From Ferrovibrio sp. (lineage in GTDB: Bacteria; Pseudomonadota; Alphaproteobacteria; Ferrovibrionales; Ferrovibrionaceae), in contig NZ_PEKV01000013.1 of assembly GCF_002796975.1 (NCBI RefSeq), positions 13,577 through 65,307 of the forward strand: DNA of 51,731 nt. Reading direction: 5' to 3'. The notes beneath the pieces are model-generated. The model saw only the letters and a list, made by a program, of their open reading frames with translations, did not search any database and was not told where the DNA came from. Below are positions 14,681-20,736 of this stretch, piece by piece (position 1 is the first letter of the stretch; every line of letters starts with the position of its first letter). A program made the translations under genes and the position numbers.

Positions 14681-15107
14681 TCCGGACTACGTCCTTACAG
14701 CATCCTTATGAGTAAACTCATATCATAGCTCTGATGCGATATTCATATAATATACTGAAATATAATAATTATTTTTAGAACATCCTTGAAAATCCCTTTA
14801 CCGTGAGAGCTTTTATGAGGAATGCGGGCTCTTCCTCGTTATTTTATGCGCGCCTACGCGCTCAACACGAAAACGACTTGACCGTTATGAGGAATCGGGT
14901 TATCAGCAGAATAGAGCCGAAAATCAAACGGCTCTGGCGGGAGGACACCCGCTCAGAGCCGCCGATTGTAAGTCTTGGTGCTAAGAACGACCCTCAGTCA
15001 CCAAGGTGGAAGCAGGGCCAAGAGAAGGCCACTACTCTCACGTACGCACGTAGAGTATGGCACACTCCCCGCGTCTTTTCAAGGGTTTAGCGGATTAGGA
15101 GGTCACC
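14681..15107. other. non-coding AT-richer region with inverted repeats, upstream part of the islet
   Basis: No convincing gene is present in these 427 bases. The first part (14700-14790) is strongly AT-rich, with runs such as ATATTCATATAATATACTG, and contains the inverted repeat ATGAGT/ACTCAT (14708-14721). Promoter activity there is likely, but I cannot name a single best hexamer pair. The second part (14817-15060) is a chain of hairpins described separately. The base composition contrasts sharply with both flanks. Confidence 0.6.
14817..15060 (+). ncRNA. candidate structured RNA or long structured 5' leader
   Basis: Reading the plus strand as RNA gives successive stems. GAGGAA/TTCCTC is at 14817-14837. 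AGAGCCG (14913-14919) can pair with CGGCTCT (14929-14935). The same CGGCTCT can instead pair with AGAGCCG (14955-14961) in a longer stem that adds GCGGG/CCCGC around the loop AGGACA. A 13-bp bulged hairpin at 15029-15060 has CCA, TACTCT and ACGT arms around the loop ACGC. The two mutually exclusive partners for CGGCTCT are the kind of arrangement seen in riboswitches and attenuators. I recognise no known RNA family. The strand is assigned from the downstream plus-strand genes. Confidence 0.35.
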
Positions 15108-15194
15108 ATGCCCCCCAAGAAAAAGCGCAAAAAGCCGGGAACTCCGGATCGTCGCTATGGGATCGGTACGCGTCGCTACTATTTACGTCTCTGA
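15108..15194 (+). CDS. 28-aa Lys/Arg-rich small ORF, possible leader peptide
   Basis: The ORF encodes MPPKKKRKKPGTPDRRYGIG followed by TRRYYLRL. It is preceded by TTAGGAGGTCACC, one of the best Shine-Dalgarno sequences in the window, 4 nt before the ATG. Of 28 residues, 12 are Lys or Arg. It lies after the hairpin chain and 105 bp before the next gene, with a perfect 11-bp hairpin between. It might be a leader peptide controlling the 263-aa gene or a small nucleic-acid-binding protein. Nothing in it is a family I recognise. Confidence 0.5.
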   Translation: MPPKKKRKKPGTPDRRYGIGTRRYYLRL

Positions 15195-15260
15195 CGTGTA
15201 GCACCAAAACGATCTGCGTTGAGACCGGGACGCCGGCTTGGCGCTTCTTTAAACGCCTTA

Positions 15261-15285
15261 AGCGCGGGGTTGAGAACCCCGCGCT
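15261..15285 (+). promoter_or_regulatory. perfect 11-bp hairpin before the 263-aa gene, attenuator-like
   Basis: AGCGCGGGGTT (15261-15271) and AACCCCGCGCT (15275-15285) are fully complementary around the loop GAG. There is no T-tract after it, so it is not a standard intrinsic terminator; the ribosome binding site TTGGGGG follows within 4 nt. The upstream GCGCTT (15241-15246) can pair with AAGCGC (15260-15265) and would open the base of this hairpin. Confidence 0.5.
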
Positions 15286-15299
15286 CCTTGGGGGATAAA

Positions 15300-16091
15300 A
15301 TGCCGATAGAAAGAAAGACCAAACCTGCCGCCGCCGAGCCAAAAGCCGGACGTGAAGTGTCCGCAATCGGCTTCCCATACCTCGACCTCGATAACGCAAT
15401 TTCGGTGGCTCGAGCAATGATAGAGAACGGTGGCGTTCCCTGCACTCGAGACCAACTGGCCGGTGCAATGAAGCAAGTTCCCAGCAGCGGCAATTTCGTT
15501 ATGAAACTCGCCGCAGCCCGACTTTTCGGGCTGATCGAAGTCAATCAGGGAAAAAACCATCTGACTCAGAATGGCTTCGCCATTGTTGATCCAGAACGTC
15601 AAAAAGCGGCTAGAGCCGAGGCATTTCTAACCGTGCCTCTTTATCGCCGTGTTTACGAGGAGTTCAGAGGCAAGCAGTTACCCCCTCGTCCATTGGGATT
15701 GGAACAAGCATTCGTTAATTTTGGGGTTCCGGCTAAGCAAAAAGATAAAGCTCGATGGACCTTTGAGAAATCAGCAAGACAAGCTGGCTTTTTTAATGCT
15801 GCTGAAGATCGACTGGTTGAACCGATCTTGGCATCGACTGGTTCTGAAAAATCATCTGCCGCCGCCGAACCAAATAAGAAAAGCAATATTTCTGAGAGTT
15901 CCACTACTTCGGGGGCGAATCTTGACCCGCTCATTGAGGGCTTGTTGAGACGCTTGCCTGATCCCGGTTCGGATTGGGATTACAACAAGCGGGTCCAATG
16001 GCTGCGGACATTGATTGCCAATTTGGATGTCGTATATCCCTCTGTTGATGACAGTAAATACATTGCTGTATCAGTGGAAGTTGACGAGTAA
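15300..16091 (+). CDS. unassigned 263-aa protein, probable winged-helix-type N-terminal domain
   Basis: I do not recognise the family with certainty. Residues about 20-125 look like a helical, probably DNA-binding module: F-P-Y-L-D-L-D-N-A-I-S-V-A-R-A-M, then D-Q-L-A-G-A-M-K-Q-V-P-S-S-G-N-F, K-L-A-A-A-R-L-F-G-L-I-E, L-T-Q-N-G-F-A-I-V-D-P and A-R-A-E-A-F-L-T-V-P-L-Y. This pattern resembles conserved hypothetical proteins and DUF5343-like sequences. A Ser/Asn-rich linker (about 185-215) leads to a short C-terminal segment with L-L-R-R-L-P-D-P and V-Q-W-L-R-T-L. Base composition is lower in GC than the neighbours, suggesting transfer. TTGGGGG precedes the ATG. The long structured leader and 28-aa ORF upstream suggest post-transcriptional control. 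Confidence 0.75.
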   Translation: MPIERKTKPAAAEPKAGREVSAIGFPYLDLDNAISVARAMIENGGVPCTRDQLAGAMKQVPSSGNFVMKLAAARLFGLIEVNQGKNHLTQNGFAIVDPERQKAARAEAFLTVPLYRRVYEEFRGKQLPPRPLGLEQAFVNFGVPAKQKDKARWTFEKSARQAGFFNAAEDRLVEPILASTGSEKSSAAAEPNKKSNISESSTTSGANLDPLIEGLLRRLPDPGSDWDYNKRVQWLRTLIANLDVVYPSVDDSKYIAVSVEVDE

Positions 16092-16108
16092 GAGACTTAG
16101 CTCCTGCC

Positions 16109-16137
16109 GTCATGGCCGGGACAAGCCCGGCCATGAC
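16109..16137. repeat. GTCATGGCCGGG palindrome copy, probable bidirectional terminator
   Basis: GTCATGGCCGGG, then ACAAG, then CCCGGCCATGAC: a perfect 12-bp dyad with a 5-nt spacer, followed by TTGATTTTT on the plus strand. It lies between the 263-aa gene and the convergent GST gene. It belongs to the same family as 2612-2747, 12718-12750 and 13068-13100, and marks the right edge of the AT-richer islet. Confidence 0.75.
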
Positions 16138-16145
16138 ATTGATTT

Positions 16146-16787
16146 TTAAACGTCAGTTACGGCGCGTGTGTCGGACATGCTTTTGCGCGCCGCCATCCGC
16201 CCCCACCAGGCTGAGAGCTTCGGATGCGCGGCCATCATGCTGCGGCCTTCGTCCGTCATCGCCAGGCAGGCCAGCATCGGCGCCGCGTGAAGATCGGCGA
16301 GGCTGAGCGCGTCGCCGCAGAGATAGTCCTGATCGTTCAGGATACCGGCCAGCACCGCGTGACAGGCCGCCGCCTTCGGCAGGCTGGCCGCGATCTTCGC
16401 TTCATCCGCCGTCTCGCCGCGCTTCGGCTTCGACACACGCTCGACGAAAATGCCCCAGACGCCGCGCGGGTAGAGATAGCTGTCGCAGACCGAGATCGCC
16501 TGGGTCATGCGGGCGCGCTGCTGTATATCGCGCGGCTGCAGGGCCGGACCGGGAAAGGCCTCGTCGACATAGCGCAGGATCGCGCCGGTCTCGAACAGGG
16601 CGAAGCCGTCATGCTCGAAGGCCGGCACCTTGCCGAAGGGCTGCCGCACCAGATGTTCGGCCGGCGGGCCGCCCGGCGCAAAGACATGCACCTCTTCGAA
16701 ACGATGCGCGACGCCCTTCTCGATCAGCGCCAGACGGCAGCTGCGCGTGTAGACGCTATAGGCGGCGCCGAAAAGCATAACCGCCAT
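16146..16787 (-). CDS. glutathione S-transferase family protein
   Basis: A 213-aa cytosolic GST-type protein. The N-terminal thioredoxin-like domain has the start M-L-F-G-A-A-Y-S-V-Y-T-R-S-C-R, the cis-Pro motif G-K-V-P-A-F near residue 52 and the glutathione-binding L-F-E-T-G-A-I-L-R-Y near residue 64 (E-T/S motif). The C-terminal helical domain carries Y-L-C-G-D-A-L-S-L-A-D-L-H, the N-capping and hydrophobic staple region. Substrate is not predictable from sequence. The start codon is 1 bp from the LysE stop codon, so the gene is probably co-transcribed with and downstream of lysE. Confidence 0.87.
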   Translation of the reverse strand: MAVMLFGAAYSVYTRSCRLALIEKGVAHRFEEVHVFAPGGPPAEHLVRQPFGKVPAFEHDGFALFETGAILRYVDEAFPGPALQPRDIQQRARMTQAISVCDSYLYPRGVWGIFVERVSKPKRGETADEAKIAASLPKAAACHAVLAGILNDQDYLCGDALSLADLHAAPMLACLAMTDEGRSMMAAHPKLSAWWGRMAARKSMSDTRAVTDV

Positions 16788-16788
16788 T

Positions 16789-17421
16789 CTATCGCTTTGC
16801 TTCCAGCGCCATGCGCACCGCTAGCCCGGCCAGCACGGTGCCCATCAGCCAGCGCTGCACCAGCAGCCAGAGCGGACGACCGGCCAGGAAGCCGGCGATG
16901 CTGCCCGCCGTAATCGCGATCACCGCATTGACGCTGATGCTGATGCAGATCTGGATGAAACCGAGCGTGATCGACTGGCCCAGCACATTGCCCTGTTCCG
17001 GGTCGAGGAACTGCGGCAGCAGCGAGAGATACAGCATGGCGATCTTGGGATTGAGCAGGTTGGTGATCAGCCCCATGGTAAAGAGCTTGCGCGGGCTGTC
17101 CTGCGGCAGCTGCTTGACCTGGAACGGCGAACGGCCGCCGGGCTTGATTGCCTGCCAGGCGAGGAACAGCAGATAGGCCGCGCCGCCATAGCACAAAGCC
17201 TCGTAGGCATAGGGCACCACCAGCAGCAACGCCGTGATGCCGAAGGCCGCGGCCAGCATGTAGAAGACGAAGCCCAAAGCGACGCCGCCCAGCGAGATGA
17301 TCCCCGCCATGCGGCCCTGACAGATCGAGCGCGAGATCAGGTAGATCATGTTGGGGCCCGGCGTCAGCACCATGCCGAGGGAGACGGCGGCGAAGGCCAG
17401 CAGGTTTGCGGTGGTGGGCAT
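16789..17421 (-). CDS. LysE/RhtB-family amino-acid exporter
   Basis: A 210-aa inner-membrane protein of normal family length with about six predicted spans. The N-terminal signature G-M-V-L-T-P-G-P-N-M-I-Y-L-I-S-R-S and the downstream G-x-x-x-G-F segment (G-V-A-L-G-F-V-F) are diagnostic for LysE/RhtB proteins, and the cytoplasmic-loop segment F-T-M-G-L-I-T-N-L-L-N-P-K-I-A follows near residue 118. Members export amino acids such as lysine, homoserine or threonine; which one is unknown here. It is the first gene of a lysE-gst pair on the minus strand. Confidence 0.88.
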   Translation of the reverse strand: MPTTANLLAFAAVSLGMVLTPGPNMIYLISRSICQGRMAGIISLGGVALGFVFYMLAAAFGITALLLVVPYAYEALCYGGAAYLLFLAWQAIKPGGRSPFQVKQLPQDSPRKLFTMGLITNLLNPKIAMLYLSLLPQFLDPEQGNVLGQSITLGFIQICISISVNAVIAITAGSIAGFLAGRPLWLLVQRWLMGTVLAGLAVRMALEAKR

Positions 17422-17545
17422 GGAGAGACTCGTGCGGCTGGGGTTTGTGCCCGCATCCTAGCCGAGCGGCCGCCGTGCTTCAGCAGCGGAATTGTCGGGG
17501 GACATTCAAATGATTCGTCGCTCCCGCGCCCGGCGGCTTTGCCGC

Positions 17546-17601
17546 CATGCATATCCTTTCGCGCAAAGCGCGACATGCATATCCTTTCGCGCAAAGCGCG
17601 A
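17546..17601. repeat. two exact tandem copies of a 28-bp palindrome-containing unit
   Basis: A 28-bp unit (17546-17573) is repeated without change at 17574-17601. Each unit contains TTTCGCGCAAAGCGCGA, itself partly palindromic (TCGCGC/GCGCGA). Further palindromes, CCGGCGG-type and ATTCCCGCTTTCGCGGGAAT (17632-17651), fill the rest of the 17422-17670 gap between lysE and the GNAT gene. Two copies with no spacer are not a CRISPR; recent replication slippage is likely. Confidence 0.7.
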
Positions 17602-17670
17602 CGGGAGGAGCCCGGTCGATCCGTCTGCTGGATTCCCGCTTTCGCGGGAATGACGAGTCTCCCAAAAGCG

Positions 17671-18150
17671 CTACAACACCCGTGCGAAAATTCCCAGGCC
17701 ATCCGCATTGATATCGCGGTCGATCGCCTGCCAGCCGCGCTTTTCGTAGAAAACCTGCGCAGGCGGCAGGGCCGAGAGATAGAGCCGCGCGATGCCGAGC
17801 GCCGCCGCACGCCGCTCGATCTCCGTCACCAGCGCCGCCCCCAGCCCCGCCCGGCGATGCTGCGGTTCCACCCACAGCGCGGCCAGCCAGGGCACCATAT
17901 CCGTGCGACCGGACACCGCCACGTAGTCGGGTTCGTCGCAGGCGATCAGCGACACCGTGCCGGCAAAGGTGCCATCCGCTTCGGCCGCCAGCGTGAAGGG
18001 CAGCGCACCGGCGGCGAGATGCCGGCGGAACCCCGCCTGCAGAGCGGCGAGCGGCGTGCCCTTGTGCTGCCAGAACGCGGCCCAGACGGCGGACGCCACC
18101 GGATCGATCAGGTCGCTGCGGTCGCGCAGGTCATGGATCGTGCAGATCAT
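17671..18150 (-). CDS. GNAT-family N-acetyltransferase
   Basis: A 159-aa acetyltransferase. The acetyl-CoA-binding motif A is clear: L-W-V-E-P-Q-H-R-R-A-G-L-G-A-A-L-V (R-R-x-G-x-G type, about residues 90-106), followed by motif B with L-Y-L-S-A and F-Y-E-K-R-G-W near residue 138. The substrate is unknown. The open frame extends upstream to 18201, but the family-like sequence begins at the Met at 18150 (MICTIHDLRDRSDLIDPVAS). It is a single gene, about 115 bp downstream of the PRC-barrel gene on the same strand. Confidence 0.85.
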   Translation of the reverse strand: MICTIHDLRDRSDLIDPVASAVWAAFWQHKGTPLAALQAGFRRHLAAGALPFTLAAEADGTFAGTVSLIACDEPDYVAVSGRTDMVPWLAALWVEPQHRRAGLGAALVTEIERRAAALGIARLYLSALPPAQVFYEKRGWQAIDRDINADGLGIFARVL

Positions 18151-18266
18151 GCCCTGGCATAACACGGAAAGACCGGAAACGAAAAACGGACGGCCCGGCA
18201 TACTGCGCCGGACCGCCCGCTCTCTGCCTCAAACCCCGCCGCAGAAGCGGGTTTTTGAAAGCGCCG

Positions 18267-18854
18267 TTACTTCGCCACCGCGCCGCTGTCGTTGAACAGT
18301 TTGCCGCGCAGGTTCTTGTCGGAATATTCGTATTCCGGCATCGCCTTGAGCTGATCTTCGGTCAGCGTGGTGCGCAGCGTGTCGCCGCCATCGGCCACGG
18401 TCAGCGCACTGGGCGCCACCGCCACCGCGCGCTCGCCCAGGCCCATGAAGCCGCCGACGCCGACGCCGACGATCAGGTTCCGCACCTTGCCGGCCGCGTC
18501 GAGCTGGACCGCCTGCACCTCGCCGACCTTTTTATTCTCGGCATTCTTCAGGTCGGCGCCGATCAGTTCCTTGGCATCGACACCGGCCATGGCGCCGCCG
18601 GTCGCATCCGGCGCTGCCGACATGGTCGTGCTGCTTCCTGGCATGCCGGAGGTGCCGCTGCCCATGCCCCCACTGCCCATACCTTTGTCGCCCATGCTCG
18701 GCGGACTGGTCGCAGGACCGGTCTGGTCGGTGGCGGCCGGCGGGGTGCCGGCGCCCGGTGCGGTGCCGGGACTGCGATCGGTCTGCGCGAAGGCGGCACC
18801 GCCCAGGCCAAGCCCGAGCACGGCTGCTGTCAGGGTCAGATGTCTTGCTTTCAT
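18267..18854 (-). CDS. exported PRC-barrel domain protein with Gly/Met/Ser-rich linker
   Basis: A 195-aa protein. The N-terminus MKARHLTLTAAVLGLGLG with G-G-A-A-F-A-Q is a Sec signal peptide with probable cleavage after A-F-A. A low-complexity linker rich in Pro, Thr, Gly, Met and Ser (G-M-G-S-G-G-M-G-S-G-T-S-G-M) covers about residues 30-85. Residues about 90-185 form a PRC-barrel domain: G-A-D-L-K-N-A-E-N-K-K-V-G-E-V-Q-A-V, then I-V-G-V-G-V-G-G-F-M-G-L-G-E. Similar periplasmic PRC-barrel proteins are common in alphaproteobacteria, sometimes stress-induced, with no defined activity. GGAGG precedes the ATG by 6 nt. Confidence 0.84.
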   Translation of the reverse strand: MKARHLTLTAAVLGLGLGGAAFAQTDRSPGTAPGAGTPPAATDQTGPATSPPSMGDKGMGSGGMGSGTSGMPGSSTTMSAAPDATGGAMAGVDAKELIGADLKNAENKKVGEVQAVQLDAAGKVRNLIVGVGVGGFMGLGERAVAVAPSALTVADGGDTLRTTLTEDQLKAMPEYEYSDKNLRGKLFNDSGAVAK

Positions 18855-19043
18855 AGTCGCCTCCATATGTGTGAACCGGATCGCCGGTCGCTTCGGCAGC
18901 GACGCCGCGTTCCTGGCCAACCCCGTCGATGCCGCACAGGTTCCCTTGCCCAAGCAGGGTTGAAAGCCGGATCATGTTTTCTATATGTTCCTATAGTTGC
19001 ATTGGCAGTCGCCCTGGACAAGGAGAAGGCGTAACAAGCTAAA
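18855..19043. other. non-coding: leader of the PRC-barrel gene, with hairpin
   Basis: No gene is visible. On the minus strand this is the 5' leader of the PRC-barrel gene and contains the hairpin GTCGCT/AGCGAC (18887-18903) and the CCGG-ATCG-CCGG inverted repeat (18876-18887). The GC-rich leader of about 120 nt ends where the sequence turns AT-rich (18970-19000, TTTTCTATATGTTCCTATAG), which is probably the promoter zone for both directions. Confidence 0.45.
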
Positions 19044-19092
19044 ATAAGGGTGCTATAAGCCTGCAATAAGCCCCAAATAAGAGTGGGATAAG
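19044..19092. repeat. five ATAAG motifs at exact 11-bp spacing
   Basis: ATAAG occurs at 19044, 19055, 19066, 19077 and 19088, each exactly 11 bp after the last, separated by unrelated 6-bp spacers. Because the period is not a multiple of three and each copy contains TAA, the stretch cannot encode protein on this strand. The periodicity of about one helical turn places all copies on one DNA face, as in tandem sites for OmpR/PhoB-type regulators. It lies between the PRC-barrel gene and purB, which diverge. From 19093 to 19300 I see nothing beyond the purB leader and GAGG ahead of its ATG. Confidence 0.7.
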
Positions 19093-19300
19093 CCGGTCTT
19101 GAGCCCGGACAAAGCCGCCACAGGCTTGTACCAGCACGCCGTAGATATCCCTAAATTACTGATTAAACTTCATAAAGCTGCGGCAAACCGCGTTCTTGAT
19201 CGCCTGCCGCGAAGCCGCTACACCAGCCGCGGCCATCCGGCCGGCTTTCCGCCCGAGTCCTTTCTGATCCGCTGTCCGCCCCTTCTTTGCTGAGGCTTCG

Positions 19301-20689
19301 ATGATCCCGCGTTACACCCGTCCCGAAATGGCCGCCATCTGGGAACCGGAGCAGCGGTTCCGCATCTGGTTCGAGATCGAGGCGCATGCCTGCGACGCCC
19401 AGGCCGCACTCGGCGTGATCCCCAAGGCCGCCGCCAAGGAAGTGTGGAAGAAGGGCAAGTGGAAGGTTGATCGCATCGATGAGATCGAACGCGAGACCAA
19501 ACATGATGTCATCGCCTTCCTGACCAACCTCGCTGAATATGTCGGGCCCTCTGCCCGCTTCGTGCACCAGGGCATGACCTCGTCGGATGTGCTCGACACC
19601 TGCCTGAATGTACAGCTGGTGCGCGCCGCCGATCTGCTGATCGCCGGCACCGACCGCGTGCTGGCCGCACTGAAAGACCGCGCCTTCGAATTCAAGCTGC
19701 TGCCCACCATCGGCCGCAGCCACGGCATCCATGCCGAGCCGACCACCTTCGGTCTCAAGCTGGCCGGCTTCCATGCCGAGTTCCAGCGCGCGCGCAAGCG
19801 CCTGGTGGCGGCGCGCGAGGAAGTCGCCACCTGCGCGATTTCCGGCGCGGTCGGCACGTTTGCCAATATCGATCCCTTCGTCGAGGAATGGGTCGCCAAG
19901 AAGCTCGGCCTGCAGCCGGAGCCGGTCTCGACGCAGGTGATCCCGCGCGATCGCCATGCGGCTTACTTTGCGCATCTCGCCGTGGTGGCGTCTTCCATCG
20001 AGCGGCTCGCCACCGAGATCCGCCATCTGCAGCGCAGCGAAGTGATGGAAGCGGAGGAGTTCTTCTCGCCCGGCCAGAAGGGCTCGAGCGCGATGCCGCA
20101 CAAGCGCAACCCGGTGCTGACCGAGAACCTGACCGGTCTGGCGCGCCTCGTCCGCTCGGCCGTGGTGCCGGCGCTGGAGAATGTCGCGCTGTGGCATGAG
20201 CGCGACATCAGCCATTCGTCGGTCGAGCGCGGCATCGGGCCCGACGCCACCATCCATCTCGACTTCGCGCTGCATCGCCTCGCCGGCGTGATCGAGAAGC
20301 TGGTGGTCTATCCCGACAACATGATGAAGAACCTCGACCGCTTCGGCGGCCTGGTGCATTCGCAGCGCATCCTGCTGGCACTGACGCAAGCCGGGTTGAG
20401 CCGCGAGGATTCGTATCGTCTGGTGCAGAAGCATGCGCTGAAAATCTGGCAGCATGGCGGCGACTTCCTGCAGGCTTTGCTGGCCGAGAAGGAAGTTACG
20501 GCCAAGATCAAGCCCAGGCAGCTGACGGCGCTGTTCGACCTCGGCTATCACCTCAAGCATGTCGACACCATCTTCGCCCGGGTCTTCGGCAAGGAGGGCG
20601 TCACGCCCGGAGTCAGGAAGGGTAGCCTCCGTAAGGGCAAGGCGAAGAAAGCCGCCCCGAAGAAGAAGGCAGGGAAGAAGAAGCGTTGA
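19301..20689 (+). CDS. purB: adenylosuccinate lyase with Lys-rich C-terminal extension
   Basis: Cleaves SAICAR to AICAR and adenylosuccinate to AMP plus fumarate in purine synthesis. At 462 aa it is slightly longer than the Bacillus-type enzyme (about 430). The fumarase/aspartase signature S-S-A-M-P-H-K-R-N-P is at about residues 263-272, with the catalytic Ser in the flexible loop; G-M-T-S-S-D-V-L-D-T is near residue 91 and the catalytic His in T-I-G-R-S-H-G-I-H-A near residue 140. The last 25 residues are a basic tail (K-A-K-K-A-A-P-K-K-K-A-G-K-K-K-R) outside the catalytic fold. GAGG lies about 6 nt before the ATG. The gene is 47 bp upstream of the dehalogenase. Confidence 0.95.
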   Translation: MIPRYTRPEMAAIWEPEQRFRIWFEIEAHACDAQAALGVIPKAAAKEVWKKGKWKVDRIDEIERETKHDVIAFLTNLAEYVGPSARFVHQGMTSSDVLDTCLNVQLVRAADLLIAGTDRVLAALKDRAFEFKLLPTIGRSHGIHAEPTTFGLKLAGFHAEFQRARKRLVAAREEVATCAISGAVGTFANIDPFVEEWVAKKLGLQPEPVSTQVIPRDRHAAYFAHLAVVASSIERLATEIRHLQRSEVMEAEEFFSPGQKGSSAMPHKRNPVLTENLTGLARLVRSAVVPALENVALWHERDISHSSVERGIGPDATIHLDFALHRLAGVIEKLVVYPDNMMKNLDRFGGLVHSQRILLALTQAGLSREDSYRLVQKHALKIWQHGGDFLQALLAEKEVTAKIKPRQLTALFDLGYHLKHVDTIFARVFGKEGVTPGVRKGSLRKGKAKKAAPKKKAGKKKR

Positions 20690-20701
20690 CTTATGTGATC
20701 A

Positions 20702-20736
20702 GGCGGCCTCTCCTTTGGAAAAAAGGGAGAGCCGCC
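20702..20736 (+). promoter_or_regulatory. hairpin overlapping the dehalogenase ribosome binding site
   Basis: GGCGGC (20702-20707) plus TCTCC and TTT on the left pair with AAAGGGAGA and GCCGCC on the right, ending directly at the ATG at 20737. The Shine-Dalgarno AAGGGAGA is inside the right arm. It could be a purB terminator without a T-tract or a translational block on the dehalogenase gene. Confidence 0.45.

Noticed and set aside
14803-15090. 95-codon open frame (or 91 codons from ATG 14815) within the hairpin region
   Set aside because: Its Arg-rich sequence resembles no family, it runs through several strong hairpins, and a better-supported ORF with an excellent ribosome binding site begins at 15108. 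I treat the stretch as RNA or leader, while not excluding translation.
15108-15134. P-P-K-K-K-R-K-K resembling a eukaryotic nuclear localisation signal
   Set aside because: Basic runs are common in small bacterial nucleic-acid-binding or leader peptides; nothing else suggests an effector protein.
17546-17601. Tandem 28-bp repeats as a CRISPR remnant
   Set aside because: There are only two copies with no spacer between them and no cas genes in the window.
19099-19293. 64-codon frame between the ATAAG array and purB
   Set aside because: No ribosome binding site, no recognisable sequence, and it ends just before purB; it is more likely the purB leader.
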